Shown here in pieces: positions 19,820 through 29,470 of a DNA stretch of 56,454 bases (its first letter is position 1; every line of letters begins with the position of its first letter). Origin of the DNA: Firmicutes bacterium HGW-Firmicutes-11 (GTDB lineage: Bacteria > Bacillota > Clostridia > Peptostreptococcales > Anaerovoracaceae); the NCBI GenBank assembly GCA_002840285.1, contig PHAE01000013.1:1-56454 (forward strand). Reading direction: 5' to 3'. Under the pieces are notes generated by a model. That model had not been told where the DNA came from, did not search any database, and saw only the letters and a list, made by a program, of their open reading frames with translations. The translations under genes and the position numbers were made by a program.

Positions 19820-20157
19820 ACGACTGTATCTTTTGTAAAATCGCCGAGAAGGAAATTCCATCAGAGGCCGTATATGAAGACGATGTGATCTACGTCTTTC
19901 ACGATTTGAATCCCCAGGCACCCGTCCATGTGCTGATCGTAACAAAAAAACACATCGCCTCGCTGGATGCAGTGGAGTTTGATGATATCGATGCTTTGGG
20001 TTGGCTGATCACGAAGGTCAAAGACATTGCTGCTTCCCTGGGATTGGAAAACGGGTATCGTCTGGTTTCCAATTGTGGAGAAGACGGGATGCAGACTGTT
20101 CCGCATCTTCACTTCCACCTTTTGGGCAAACGAAAGATGTTATGGCCGCCGGGCTGA
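19816..20157 (+). CDS. HIT-family nucleotide hydrolase (HinT-like)
   Basis: A 113-residue histidine-triad protein. It starts with the zinc-motif-like CIFCKIAEKEIPS, and the active-site triad is VPHLHFHLLG near residue 100. HinT-type enzymes hydrolyse purine nucleoside phosphoramidates in the cytosol. A HIT gene next to rpsU/yqeY is common in Clostridia. It overlaps the polyferredoxin gene by 4 nt (ATGA) and carries GAAGGAG upstream. Confidence 0.93.
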   Translation: MNDCIFCKIAEKEIPSEAVYEDDVIYVFHDLNPQAPVHVLIVTKKHIASLDAVEFDDIDALGWLITKVKDIAASLGLENGYRLVSNCGEDGMQTVPHLHFHLLGKRKMLWPPG

Positions 20158-20187
20158 AGAAAGCACTCGTGAAATTCTAAATATTTC

Positions 20188-20216
20188 TTGATATATCATT
20201 GATCTCTGTGTATAAT
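20188..20216 (+). promoter_or_regulatory. Sigma-A promoter of rpsU-yqeY
   Basis: TTGATA (20188-20193), 17 bp, TATAAT (20211-20216). About 70 bp of leader precedes rpsU. This separates the ribosomal unit from the upstream redox genes. Confidence 0.75.
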
Positions 20217-20288
20217 AGTTTCGTTATAGGCCAAACCGTTCCGAAAAGCATTTTGAGTCCAAAGTACGGAGGGAGGGATAAAGGATAT

Positions 20289-20468
20289 ATGGCACAGGTC
20301 GTTATAAGAGAAGGTGAAAACCTGGAAAGCGCTCTGAAGAGATTCAAGCGTTCTTGCGCGAGAGACGGAGTAATGTCAGAGCTGAGAAAAAGAGAACATT
20401 ACGAAAAGCCCAGCGTGAAAAGAAAGAAAAAGTCAGAAGCTGCTCGTAAAAAAGCTAAGAAATTCTAA
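20289..20468 (+). CDS. rpsU: 30S ribosomal protein S21
   Basis: A 59-residue basic protein with the standard S21 start [21 protein letters not shown] and a Lys/Arg-rich tail. S21 sits near the anti-Shine-Dalgarno region of 16S rRNA. The ATG at 20289 is preceded by GGAGGGAGGGAT and AAAGGAT; the longer upstream frame is promoter and leader, not protein. It is followed after 16 bp by yqeY. Confidence 0.96.
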   Translation: MAQVVIREGENLESALKRFKRSCARDGVMSELRKREHYEKPSVKRKKKSEAARKKAKKF

Positions 20469-20484
20469 AGAAGAGGTGTTGCGG

Positions 20485-20931
20485 ATGTCTTTGAAAGACA
20501 GACTGGCAAACGATTTTAAAGAGGCCATGAAGGCCAAGGACGGGATCCGAAAAGACACTGTTAACCTTGCCCGTGCCGCTGTCAAGCAGTACGAGGTCGA
20601 CAACAGAGTAGAACTAGACGAACAAGGTGTGATCGCGATCCTGACCAAACAAGTAAAAATGAGAAAAGATGCCCTCTCTGATTTTGAGAAAGCTGGAAGA
20701 ACGGATCTTTGGGACTCCTATAACAAAGAAATTGAAATACTCATGGAATACCTGCCGAAACAATTGACCGAAGAAGAGTTGAAGACAATCGTAAAAGAGA
20801 CTGCCGAAGAACTCGGAATGGATCTTGGACGGCAAAACATGGGAAAACTGATCGGCGCTGTCATGGCAAAGGTCAAGGGCCTCGCAGACGGAGGACAAGT
20901 AAAAAAAATAGTAGAAGATCTCCTGAATTAA
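20485..20931 (+). CDS. yqeY: GatB/YqeY domain-containing protein
   Basis: A 148-residue protein of the GatB/YqeY family, related to the tail domain of the amidotransferase GatB that contacts tRNA. It begins MSLKDRLANDFKEAMKAKD and ends in the helical GLADGGQVKKIVEDLL. The conserved rpsU-yqeY pair suggests a role tied to translation, but its biochemistry is not settled. AGAGGTG precedes the ATG at 20485, which is preferred over a TTG at 20476. A terminator follows. Confidence 0.92.
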   Translation: MSLKDRLANDFKEAMKAKDGIRKDTVNLARAAVKQYEVDNRVELDEQGVIAILTKQVKMRKDALSDFEKAGRTDLWDSYNKEIEILMEYLPKQLTEEELKTIVKETAEELGMDLGRQNMGKLIGAVMAKVKGLADGGQVKKIVEDLLN

Positions 20932-20956
20932 CCGGGATGACAAATGAACAATAACG

Positions 20957-20987
20957 ATAATCCGGCGCATTGCCGGATTATTCTTTT
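20957..20987 (+). terminator. Intrinsic terminator after yqeY
   Basis: ATAATCCGGC / GCCGGATTAT, a perfect 10-bp stem with a 5-nt loop, followed by TCTTTT. Confidence 0.85.
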
Positions 20988-21069
20988 CCAAAGACTTAAA
21001 AGAAACGTTTGCTGTTTCTATCGACAGAAAATATAATAGAGGCAGGACATAACAAGGAGGCGCCGGCGG

Positions 21070-22050
21070 TTGGAACGTTTGCAAATCGAAGAAATGCGAA
21101 TCAAGATCGACAACGAAGAAATCAGCGATGAACTCTTCGGAAACCTGGATGTGAACGTGAAGATCATTCAGGATAATTATGATGTTGAAATCGTTCAGCG
21201 ACAGGACGAAATCATACTTTCCGGCAAAGAGATCACAAAGGCAGAAGAGGTGATCGAAGAGTTGATCGGTATTATCCAGTCCGGCGAAAAACTGGATGCC
21301 CAGAAAGTCAATTATGTCATTAGCTTAAAGGAGAAAGGGCTATCTTACAAAGATAGCAATCTCAACAAGGATGTCATTTGCTTCACCCATAGAGGCAAGC
21401 CGGTCAAGCCTAAAACTATGGGACAGACGACCTATGCTCAAACGATCAAAAAGTCTGATATCGTTTTTGGGATCGGTCCGGCAGGGACGGGGAAAACATA
21501 TATTGCAGTTGCTTTGGCGATCAGCGCATTGAAAAACAAGGAAGTCGGCAAGATCATACTGGCTCGACCGGCAGTGGAAGCAGGAGAGCGTCTTGGCTTT
21601 TTGCCCGGGGATCTTCAGGAAAAGGTAGACCCTTATCTGCGGCCGTTGTACGATGCTTTGTATGACATCATGGGAAGAGATGCCACTCTTCGGCTGAAAG
21701 AACGAGAGATCATAGAAGTCGTGCCCCTTGCTTACATGAGAGGCAGAACTCTAGACAATTCATTTATCATTCTTGACGAGGCCCAAAACACCACGAGAGA
21801 ACAAATGAAAATGTTTCTCACCCGACTGGGATTCGGTTCAAAAGCCGTGATCACCGGAGACATCACCCAAATCGACCTTCCGAAGGGAAAATTGTCCGGT
21901 CTCGTTGACGCCTATCAGATTTTGAATGGTGTTTCGGACATTGAATTCTGTTTCCTGAAAGACACCGATGTCGTTCGACATCCTCTTGTCCGCAAAGTGA
22001 TCAATGCTTATGAGCAGTATCTGGCACATGAATCTGACAGCGAGGAATGA
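21070..22050 (+). CDS. phoH: PhoH-like ATPase
   Basis: A 326-residue P-loop protein. A KH-like N-terminal region (residues 1-80) precedes the ATPase domain with Walker A IGPAGTGKTYIAVALA near 138, Walker B FIILDEAQNTT near 233 and VITGDITQIDLP. PhoH ATPases are linked to RNA metabolism and often pair with the RNase YbeY, as here. The start is a TTG at 21070 with AAGGAGG nine bases upstream. It is separated from yqeY by a terminator, so it likely starts a new transcript that runs on through recO. Confidence 0.95.
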   Translation: MERLQIEEMRIKIDNEEISDELFGNLDVNVKIIQDNYDVEIVQRQDEIILSGKEITKAEEVIEELIGIIQSGEKLDAQKVNYVISLKEKGLSYKDSNLNKDVICFTHRGKPVKPKTMGQTTYAQTIKKSDIVFGIGPAGTGKTYIAVALAISALKNKEVGKIILARPAVEAGERLGFLPGDLQEKVDPYLRPLYDALYDIMGRDATLRLKEREIIEVVPLAYMRGRTLDNSFIILDEAQNTTREQMKMFLTRLGFGSKAVITGDITQIDLPKGKLSGLVDAYQILNGVSDIEFCFLKDTDVVRHPLVRKVINAYEQYLAHESDSEE

Positions 22051-22061
22051 AAGGAGCACCA

Positions 22062-22532
22062 ATGGATATTCAGTTCAGCGAAGAAAGAAAACCCGGCGAT
22101 TCCATTATCGAGAAGATGCACGGAGCAGCGGAGCTGCTGTTTCGGGAGGAATCACTACCGTCTGACAGGATCTCCATATCGGTCACCTTTGTCGACAGCA
22201 AAGAAATCATGGAGCTAAACCGCATATATCGTGACAAAGACCAGGTCACAGATGTGCTTTCATTTCCACAGTTCAGCGATCAAAAAGATCTTCCAGATGA
22301 AGGACCGATCTTGTTGGGAGATGTGGTGATCTGCACTGAGCAAGCACTGATGCAAGCGGAAGAATATGGGCACTCGGCAGAGAGAGAATTGGTCTATCTA
22401 TTCGTTCATAGTCTACTACATCTGCTGGGACATGCCCACGATACGGCAGAGGAAAAGTCGATAATGAGAGAAAAGGAAGAACAGATCATGAGCCAATTAG
22501 GCCTGGAAAGGCAGGATCAAAATGACAGATAA
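22062..22532 (+). CDS. ybeY: Endoribonuclease YbeY
   Basis: A 156-residue UPF0054 metalloendonuclease required for rRNA maturation and ribosome quality control. The zinc motif HSLLHLLGHAHD is near residue 115, and QVTDVLSFPQF is the upstream conserved segment. AAAGGAG precedes the ATG at 22062; an alternative ATG at 22047 overlaps phoH by 4 nt. It is followed by cdd with an 11-nt overlap; the dgkA gene often found between ybeY and cdd is absent. Confidence 0.95.
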   Translation: MDIQFSEERKPGDSIIEKMHGAAELLFREESLPSDRISISVTFVDSKEIMELNRIYRDKDQVTDVLSFPQFSDQKDLPDEGPILLGDVVICTEQALMQAEEYGHSAERELVYLFVHSLLHLLGHAHDTAEEKSIMREKEEQIMSQLGLERQDQNDR

Positions 22533-22920
22533 GGAATTGTACCAAATCGCAGAATCTATGCTTCCCAGATCCTACGCACCGTTTTCAGAGTTCCATGTAG
22601 GAGCTGCTTTGCTTACAGCCAAAGGAGAAGTTTATACGGGAGTTAATGTGGAAAACTCTTCTTTGGGAGGAACGATATGCGCAGAGCGGACAGCGTTCGT
22701 AAAAGCTATTTCTGAAGGGGCTACGGATGTGAAAGCAATTGCAGTCGCTTGCGATAAAGGCGAAGCTTTACCTTGTGGGATCTGCCGTCAATTCATGTAC
22801 GAATTTGGCGATGATCTTAGAATCATAACCGGAACGGACAGTGAGCACATACGAGTACATACGATAACAGAACTGTTGCCGTTGGGTTTTCGACTGCGGC
22901 CGGGACACAAAGGAGACTGA
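22522..22920 (+). CDS. cdd: Cytidine deaminase
   Basis: A 132-residue homotetrameric-type cytidine deaminase for pyrimidine salvage. The zinc site shows GGTICAERTAF (Cys and catalytic Glu) and PCGICRQ (two Cys). It begins with SYAPFSEFHVGAALL. It overlaps ybeY by 11 nt and ends just before era. The ybeY-cdd-era order is conserved in Firmicutes. Confidence 0.95.
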   Translation: MTDKELYQIAESMLPRSYAPFSEFHVGAALLTAKGEVYTGVNVENSSLGGTICAERTAFVKAISEGATDVKAIAVACDKGEALPCGICRQFMYEFGDDLRIITGTDSEHIRVHTITELLPLGFRLRPGHKGD

Positions 22921-22921
22921 C

Positions 22922-23818
22922 ATGAAATCAGGATTTGTCGGCATCATCGGCAGACCGAACGTAGGTAAATCAACACTTCTGAATGCGATTCTTGGTGAAA
23001 AGATCGCAATAACGACGGATAAGCCACAAACGACCAGAAATACGATCCGTGGCATCTTTACCCGACTGGAAGGCAACAAAGATGATCTTCAGTTGGTCTT
23101 TTTAGACACGCCGGGGATACACAAACCAAGGACGAAGCTCGGAACGTTCATGACCGATTCAGCCATCCGCACTTTGAAAGAGGTCGACGTGATACTTCTT
23201 TTAGTAGACGGGCCGTTGTCAAAAGGACCGGGTGACTCGTACATTCTCGAGCTTTTAAAACAGGTCGACACACCCAAGATCCTTGTGATCAACAAAATAG
23301 ATCTCCTGGATCCCGACACCTTCCGCGGAATTTTTGAAGAATATGAATCGACCGGCTTGTTTCGACACATTTTTGGCGTCTCTGCATTGGAGGGCAAAAA
23401 CGTACCTGCTCTGATGAACGCGATCGAATCCCTGACCGGCGAAGGTCCGATGTATTTCCCGGAAGATATGGTGACCGATCACCCGGAACGGTTTCTGGTC
23501 AGCGAGATCATTCGTGAAAAAGTTCTGATGTATCTGGATGATGAAATTCCACACGGTGTAGCTGTAGAGATCGAAGCATACAAGGAGACGCCGGAACTCA
23601 CAAGGATCAGTGCAGTCATCCATTGTGAAAGGAAATCTCACAAAGGCATAATCATCGGAAAGGGAGGACAGAAGCTCAAGGGAATCGGCAAGAGCGCGCG
23701 GCTGGAAATCGAAGCACTGCTGGGAACGAAAGTCTTTTTGGAATTGTGGGTAAAGGTCACGGAAAACTGGCGGGACAACCGGTCGGCAATCACCAATTTC
23801 GGCTACGACAAGGACTAG
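22922..23818 (+). CDS. era: GTPase Era
   Basis: A 298-residue GTPase with G1 GRPNVGKSTLLNAI, G3 DTPGIHKP and G4 NKIDLL, followed by a C-terminal KH domain containing IIGKGGQKLKGIGKSARLEIE. Era binds the 3' end of 16S rRNA and checks 30S assembly. It starts 1 bp after the cdd stop, with AAGGAG inside cdd. It is transcribed with ybeY, another 16S processing factor. Confidence 0.97.
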   Translation: MKSGFVGIIGRPNVGKSTLLNAILGEKIAITTDKPQTTRNTIRGIFTRLEGNKDDLQLVFLDTPGIHKPRTKLGTFMTDSAIRTLKEVDVILLLVDGPLSKGPGDSYILELLKQVDTPKILVINKIDLLDPDTFRGIFEEYESTGLFRHIFGVSALEGKNVPALMNAIESLTGEGPMYFPEDMVTDHPERFLVSEIIREKVLMYLDDEIPHGVAVEIEAYKETPELTRISAVIHCERKSHKGIIIGKGGQKLKGIGKSARLEIEALLGTKVFLELWVKVTENWRDNRSAITNFGYDKD

Positions 23819-23824
23819 GCTGTC

Positions 23825-24574
23825 ATGTTTACCGAAACAGAAGCGATCGTATTAAAGCAGACGAAGATTGCAAATGGAAGACGTATGCTAGTGTTGTTCA
23901 CGAAGAAATTCGGAAAGATCAGCGCCGGGACCTCTTTGACTGAACGGGGAAAAGGGAAATCTGCATTGGCTTTACGCCCCTTTGCTCAGGGGCGTTATGA
24001 ATTGAACAAGAGTGGAAATTCCTATCACATCAACAACGGCGAGGTGATCGCGAGTCATTACAGGATCGGCGAAGTCGTAGATAAATACATATGCGCATCC
24101 TATGTGCTGGAATTCATCGAGAAACTACTGCCGGAAGATGCGCCGTCCCCCTCATTATACCTGTTGCTTTCTGATTTTCTGGATCGCATGGAACGGCGTT
24201 CCGGGAAATACGAAACGCTTGTGACAGCGTTTCAAGTCAAGGCATTGAAGCATTCAGGCAGCGAACCTCGTTTGGATCGATGCATCGAATGTGGCACGGA
24301 AGAAGACTTGGATCACTTCAGTATCAAAGAAGGTGGTGTTCTTTGCCGCAATTGCGCCACCACCGACGGAGCCAAGGAACGATTGCTTTATGACGTTGGA
24401 TTTGATATAGTGAACGTACTAAGGTATTTGACGGAGCAGCCATTATCCGCCGTGGAAGGTCTGGCGTTGGACGAGATAACACTGACTAAGATACGACCTT
24501 TGATCCGAAGATATTATGCATATCATTTGGATATCGGCGAGCTGAAAAGCGAAGAATTGATGGAGCCACGTTAA
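23825..24574 (+). CDS. recO: DNA repair protein RecO
   Basis: A 249-residue recombination mediator that helps RecR load RecA on SSB-coated DNA. An N-terminal OB fold starts MFTETEAIVLKQTKIANG. The zinc-finger cysteines are in CIECGTEED and VLCRNC near residues 155-180, followed by the helical C-terminus. era-recO adjacency is typical. It starts 6 bp after era. Confidence 0.93.
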   Translation: MFTETEAIVLKQTKIANGRRMLVLFTKKFGKISAGTSLTERGKGKSALALRPFAQGRYELNKSGNSYHINNGEVIASHYRIGEVVDKYICASYVLEFIEKLLPEDAPSPSLYLLLSDFLDRMERRSGKYETLVTAFQVKALKHSGSEPRLDRCIECGTEEDLDHFSIKEGGVLCRNCATTDGAKERLLYDVGFDIVNVLRYLTEQPLSAVEGLALDEITLTKIRPLIRRYYAYHLDIGELKSEELMEPR

Positions 24575-24626
24575 AATTATTGCTTGTATTCAGAAGAGTT
24601 AGTAGAAAAGAAAGGAAGGTACGAAG

Positions 24627-25232
24627 ATGGAAATCACGTTGGAAAAAATCGAACTGGTAAAAGATAGAACCGGAGTCAGCTATAAAGAGGCAAAAGAAGC
24701 TTTGGAGTCATCAAATGGCAGCGTGGTCGATGCAATCATAAGCATTGAGGAATCCATAGATGTCAAGGCGAAGAGCAAAATCGGAGAGCAGAGCGCCATG
24801 GTCGTAGACAAGATCAAAAGCGCTGTCAGAAAAGGAAACGTATCCAAAGTCATCGTTCGTAAAGGTGATGAAGTGATGTTGAATCTGCCTGTCAGCGTCA
24901 GCATCATTGGTTCAGTGCTGGCTCCTTGGGCGGCAGTCGCAGGCATCATCGCAGTCTTTGGTACAAAATGCACCATCGAATTGGTCAAAGACAACGGCGA
25001 AGTGATCGATATCAGCGAGATCGCAACAGATACATTCGAAGATGTTGTTGAAAAGGGATCTGAAATCGCAAACGAAGTGAAAGACAAGGGATCCGACGTC
25101 TTTGACTCTGTCAAAACCAAAGCGACCGATGCTATCAACAAGGCAACGAAAAAAGACGTTGAAGACTGTGACTGTGGCGATGACGAAGAATGCAAGGAAC
25201 GTTGCGGCTGCAAAGAAGAGGATAAGGAGTAG
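24627..25232 (+). CDS. UBA-like/DUF4342 domain protein with Cys-rich acidic tail
   Basis: A 201-residue protein. Residues 1-45 look like a UBA/TS-N-type three-helix domain ([21 protein letters not shown]). Residues about 60-130 match the DUF4342 pattern with a hydrophobic segment [23 protein letters not shown] that could be membrane-associated. Then comes an amphipathic helical repeat region ([17 protein letters not shown]) and a tail with eight-residue spacing of Cys and acidic residues ([16 protein letters not shown]). The tail could bind metal, which is inference. GAAAGGAAGG precedes the ATG. It sits between recO and glyQS; function unknown. Confidence 0.8.
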   Translation: MEITLEKIELVKDRTGVSYKEAKEALESSNGSVVDAIISIEESIDVKAKSKIGEQSAMVVDKIKSAVRKGNVSKVIVRKGDEVMLNLPVSVSIIGSVLAPWAAVAGIIAVFGTKCTIELVKDNGEVIDISEIATDTFEDVVEKGSEIANEVKDKGSDVFDSVKTKATDAINKATKKDVEDCDCGDDEECKERCGCKEEDKE

Positions 25233-25243
25233 ACCAGGAGTAT

Positions 25244-26647
25244 ATGAAAAAGGAATTTTCACTGGAAACCATCGTCGCGTTGGCAAAATCCAGGGGATTT
25301 GTATTCCCTGGATCTGAAATTTATGGAGGATTGGCGAATACCTGGGACTACGGTCCTGTTGGTGTCGAGCTGAAAAATAATGTCAAAAAAGCCTGGTGGC
25401 AGAAATTCATTCAGGAATCCAAGTACAATGTGGGTCTGGATGCTGCCATCCTGATGAACCCTAAAACATGGGTCGCTTCCGGTCACGTTGGCGGGTTTGC
25501 AGATCCGCTGATCGACTGCAAAAAATGCAAATCCCGGTTTCGTGCCGACAAACTGATCGAAGACCACATCAAAAGCATAGAGGGTTTGGAACTGACCGTC
25601 GACGGTTGGGCGAAAGAAAAGTTGGAGAGCTATATCTCAGACGAATCAGTGCCTTGTCCCGAGTGCGGAAGCAACGACTTTACGCCTATACGCCAGTTCA
25701 ATCTGATGTTCAAAACATTTCAAGGAGTAACTGAGGATTCCCGAGCTGAGATTTTTCTTCGACCGGAAACGGCGCAAGGAATTTTTGTCAACTTCAAAAG
25801 CGTCGCCCGTACAACGAGAAAACGGATCCCCTTTGGGATCGGTCAGGTTGGAAAATCCTTCCGTAACGAAATCACGCCAGGTAATTTTACCTTCCGTACG
25901 CGAGAGTTTGAGCAAATGGAGCTTGAATTTTTCTGCAAACCAGGAACGGATCTGGAATGGTTTTCCTTTTGGAAACAGTTTTGTGTCGACTGGTTGTATT
26001 CTCTTGGCATGAAGGAAGAAAATCTGAAGCTTCGGGATCATGAACAGGAAGAACTCTCACATTACAGCAATGCAACGACGGATATCGAATTCCGATTTCC
26101 GTTTGGTTGGGGTGAATTATGGGGGATAGCTGATCGTACTGATTTCGATCTCAAGCAACACATGGAACATTCGGGACAGGATATGTCCTACATGGATCCG
26201 GAGACGAACGAAAAATATATTCCCTACTGTATTGAACCGTCCCTTGGTGCTGACAGGGTCACACTCGCTTTCTTGTGCAATGCTTACGACGAAGAAGTGT
26301 TGACCGATGGATCGGGAAAAGAAGACACTCGGGTCGTTTTGAGATTCCATCCCGCGTTGGCTCCGTTTAAGGCGGCAGTCTTGCCTTTGACGAAAAAACA
26401 AAGCGTGCAAGCAGAGGAATTGTATGAAATGCTGTCCAAGCATTTCATGGTCGATTACGATTTGCCAGGAAGCATAGGAAAGCGTTACCGCAGACAAGAT
26501 GAGATTGGCACGCCATATTGCATCACCGTCGATTTTGATACGGAAACGGACCAGACAGTCACTCTCCGCGACAGAGATACGATGGAACAGATTCGACTAC
26601 CGATTGCGGAGCTCAGGCACTATCTGGAAGAAAAAATAACATTTTAG
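25244..26647 (+). CDS. glyS: Glycyl-tRNA synthetase (single-chain)
   Basis: A 467-residue class II synthetase of the homodimeric eukaryote-like type. It begins with [24 protein letters not shown]; class II motif 2 is around [25 protein letters not shown] and motif 3 is [11 protein letters not shown] zinc-like pair CKKC and CPEC lies near residues 85 and 140. Only 11 bp separate it from the upstream gene, so no T-box leader can fit directly before it. GACCAGGAG precedes the ATG. Confidence 0.96.
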   Translation: MKKEFSLETIVALAKSRGFVFPGSEIYGGLANTWDYGPVGVELKNNVKKAWWQKFIQESKYNVGLDAAILMNPKTWVASGHVGGFADPLIDCKKCKSRFRADKLIEDHIKSIEGLELTVDGWAKEKLESYISDESVPCPECGSNDFTPIRQFNLMFKTFQGVTEDSRAEIFLRPETAQGIFVNFKSVARTTRKRIPFGIGQVGKSFRNEITPGNFTFRTREFEQMELEFFCKPGTDLEWFSFWKQFCVDWLYSLGMKEENLKLRDHEQEELSHYSNATTDIEFRFPFGWGELWGIADRTDFDLKQHMEHSGQDMSYMDPETNEKYIPYCIEPSLGADRVTLAFLCNAYDEEVLTDGSGKEDTRVVLRFHPALAPFKAAVLPLTKKQSVQAEELYEMLSKHFMVDYDLPGSIGKRYRRQDEIGTPYCITVDFDTETDQTVTLRDRDTMEQIRLPIAELRHYLEEKITF

Positions 26648-26660
26648 GAGGCCATTGCAC

Positions 26661-29294
26661 ATGAGTAAAAAATTTGTATACCTTTTCAGCGAAGGAAAAG
26701 GATCCATGCGGGATCTTCTTGGCGGAAAAGGCGCGAACCTTGCAGAGATGACAAATCTCGGTATGCCGGTTCCCCAGGGCTTTACGATCACAACGGAAGC
26801 GTGTACCCAATACTACATAGACGACGAAGTCATCAATGACGATATTCGCAACGAAATCATGCAGTATATCGGTGAACTGGAGCAAATCACCGGTAAGAAA
26901 TTTGGCGACTTGAACAATCCGCTGCTTGTTTCAGTAAGATCCGGTTCCCGCGCTTCCATGCCTGGCATGATGGACACGATACTCAATCTCGGATTGAACG
27001 ATGAAGTGACCGCAAGCTTCGCAAAAAAGACGTCAAATCCTCGCTTTGCCTATGATTCTTATCGGCGTTTCATTCAGATGTACTCTGATGTGGTCATGGA
27101 GACGGGCAAATCCTATTTCGAAAAACTGATTGACGAGATGAAAGAAAAAAGAGGCGTTCACCTCGATACGGATCTGGATGCTGACGATCTGAAAGAGCTC
27201 TCAATGCAGTTCAAGGCAGAATACAAAAATAAAATCGGTTCGGATTTCCCGTCGGATCCGGTGGAACAACTGTTTGGAGCGATCAAAGCGGTGTTCCGTT
27301 CCTGGGACAATCCAAGAGCCGTCTATTACCGCAGAATGAATGACATTCCTTCGTCCTGGGGGACCGCTGTCAACGTACAGTCCATGGTATTCGGCAATAT
27401 GGGCGATACCTCTGGTACCGGCGTTGCATTTTCCAGAAATCCGGCGACGGGAGAAGCAAAGTTATATGGCGAATTTTTGATGAATGCCCAGGGCGAAGAC
27501 GTCGTTGCCGGCATCCGTACACCAAAGACCATCGACGAGCTGAAAGCGATCAATCCGGAAGTCTATGACGAATTCTATAAAATCGTTTACACACTGGAAA
27601 AACATTATAAAGACATGCAGGATATGGAGTTCACCATCGAAGAAGGAAAACTCTACATGTTGCAGACCCGCAACGGAAAGCGTACCGCTGCCGCCGCGCT
27701 GAAGATCGCCACCGACCTGGTCGACGAAGGCATGATCGACGAAGAACGAGCCGTCGCCATGATCGACCCGAAGCAGCTGGATGCTCTTTTGCATCCGCAG
27801 TTTGAAACAGAAGCATTAAAAGCTGCAAAACCAATCGGAGCCGGTCTTCCGGCTTCACCTGGAGCCGCCTCTGGTCAAGTAGTGTTCACAGCAGAAACCG
27901 CGGCTGAATGGGGCAAAGCAGGATCCAGTGTTATTCTGGTACGTCTTGAGACTTCGCCGGAAGACATTGAAGGCATGAACTATGCGAAAGGCATCCTGAC
28001 CGCAAGAGGCGGTATGACTTCCCACGCTGCAGTCGTTGCTCGCGGGATGGGGACCTGCTGCGTGTCTGGTTGCGGAGAACTGAAAATCGACGAAAAGGGC
28101 AAGACATTCACGCTGGGAGAAAAGAAATTCCGTGAAGGCGACTACATTTCCCTTGATGGCTCCACCGGAAACATCTATGGCGAAGCGATCGCAACGATGG
28201 ATGCAACGATTTCCGGTGATTTTGACCGATTGATGCATTGGGCAGACGGACTCCGGACGATGAAGGTCAGAACCAACGCCGACACACCTTTCGATGCCGC
28301 TCAGGGAAGAAAGTTCGGAGCGGAAGGGATCGGTCTTTGCAGAACCGAGCATATGTTCTTTGAAGCAGGAAGGATCGCCGCGGTTCGGGAGATGATCGTA
28401 TCCAATACTGTGGAACAAAGAAAAACAGCGCTTGCCAAGCTTCTTCCGATGCAACGCGGCGATTTCGAAGGCATCTACGAAGCAATGGAAGGTCTTCCGG
28501 TGACGATTCGATTCCTGGATCCGCCGCTTCATGAATTCCTGCCTACAGACGAGGACGATATTGTAGCTTTAGCGAATGAAATGAAGTTACCTGTCGAAGA
28601 ACTCAAATCGATCATCGTATCGCTACATGAATTCAATCCGATGATGGGCCATCGTGGCTGCCGCCTGACGGTGTCATATCCCGAGATCGCAGAAATGCAG
28701 ACAAGGGCTGTCATTGAAGCGGCAATCAACGTAAAGAAACGCAACCCGGATTGGGAACTCGTACCGGAAATCATGATCCCGCTGGTGGGAGAAGTAAAAG
28801 AATTTGTTTATGTAAAGAACATCGTCGTAGAAACGGCGGACAGCATCATCAAAGAATCCGGAATCGATCTGAAGTATCTGGTCGGAACGATGATAGAGGT
28901 TCCCAGGGCATGCCTTACAGCTGATAAAATAGCTGCTGAGGCCGATTTCTTCTCCTTTGGGACCAATGACCTGACCCAGATGACATTCGCCTTTAGCAGA
29001 GACGATGCGGGTTCGTTCCTTGGAGCATACTACGACAAAAAGATTTACGAGAATGACCCCTTTGCAAGACTGGATCAGGAAGGCGTCGGTCAACTGGTCA
29101 CCATGGCTGTCGAAAAAGGCACGAGCGCAAAACCAGACATCAAGCTTGGAATCTGCGGTGAACACGGCGGCGACCCATCTTCCGTTGAATTTTGCCACGA
29201 TGCCGGCCTTAATTATGTATCCTGCTCGCCGTTCCGGGTTCCCATCGCCCGTCTTGCGGCTGCACAAGCAGTGATCAAAGCGAAGAAAAGATAG
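26661..29294 (+). CDS. ppdK: Pyruvate, phosphate dikinase
   Basis: An 877-residue enzyme that interconverts pyruvate, ATP and Pi with PEP, AMP and PPi, central to PPi-linked glycolysis in anaerobes. The N-terminal ATP-grasp domain begins with LLGGKGANLAEM, the swivelling domain has the catalytic His in GGMTSHAAVVARGMG, and the C-terminal barrel has the catalytic Cys in ICGEHGGDPSSVEF. TAGGAGG precedes the ATG at 26661, preferred over a TTG at 26655. It is the last gene before a strong terminator. Confidence 0.97.
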   Translation: MSKKFVYLFSEGKGSMRDLLGGKGANLAEMTNLGMPVPQGFTITTEACTQYYIDDEVINDDIRNEIMQYIGELEQITGKKFGDLNNPLLVSVRSGSRASMPGMMDTILNLGLNDEVTASFAKKTSNPRFAYDSYRRFIQMYSDVVMETGKSYFEKLIDEMKEKRGVHLDTDLDADDLKELSMQFKAEYKNKIGSDFPSDPVEQLFGAIKAVFRSWDNPRAVYYRRMNDIPSSWGTAVNVQSMVFGNMGDTSGTGVAFSRNPATGEAKLYGEFLMNAQGEDVVAGIRTPKTIDELKAINPEVYDEFYKIVYTLEKHYKDMQDMEFTIEEGKLYMLQTRNGKRTAAAALKIATDLVDEGMIDEERAVAMIDPKQLDALLHPQFETEALKAAKPIGAGLPASPGAASGQVVFTAETAAEWGKAGSSVILVRLETSPEDIEGMNYAKGILTARGGMTSHAAVVARGMGTCCVSGCGELKIDEKGKTFTLGEKKFREGDYISLDGSTGNIYGEAIATMDATISGDFDRLMHWADGLRTMKVRTNADTPFDAAQGRKFGAEGIGLCRTEHMFFEAGRIAAVREMIVSNTVEQRKTALAKLLPMQRGDFEGIYEAMEGLPVTIRFLDPPLHEFLPTDEDDIVALANEMKLPVEELKSIIVSLHEFNPMMGHRGCRLTVSYPEIAEMQTRAVIEAAINVKKRNPDWELVPEIMIPLVGEVKEFVYVKNIVVETADSIIKESGIDLKYLVGTMIEVPRACLTADKIAAEADFFSFGTNDLTQMTFAFSRDDAGSFLGAYYDKKIYENDPFARLDQEGVGQLVTMAVEKGTSAKPDIKLGICGEHGGDPSSVEFCHDAGLNYVSCSPFRVPIARLAAAQAVIKAKKR

Positions 29295-29320
29295 CAACCA
29301 CCAAATAAAGCAATAAAGAA

Positions 29321-29361
29321 AAGAGAGGATTTACCTATTATAGGAGAAATCCTCTCTTTTT
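29321..29361 (+). terminator. Intrinsic terminator after ppdK
   Basis: GAGAGGATTT / AAATCCTCTC stem with a 14-nt loop, followed by TTTTTC. It isolates the Tad locus from the upstream housekeeping genes. Confidence 0.85.
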
Positions 29362-29405
29362 CGTATCCTAATCACAAAAGGTCGAAACAAGACGGAAGGT
29401 ATCAA

Positions 29406-29422
29406 ATGACAATATATGTCAT
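29406..29422. promoter_or_regulatory. Inverted repeat upstream of the Tad locus
   Basis: ATGACA-ATATA-TGTCAT, a perfect 6-bp palindrome with a 5-bp centre, 49 bp before the first Tad gene. TAATAT (29429-29434) just downstream could be a -10, but no -35 is clear. It may be an operator; this is inference. Confidence 0.35.
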
Positions 29423-29470
29423 CAATAGTAATATGTAGGCACAGACTTAATATGAGAGGAGAATGGAGTA

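Noticed and set aside
25233-25243. Possible T-box leader before glyQS
   Set aside because: Only 11 bp separate it from the upstream gene, too short for a T-box.
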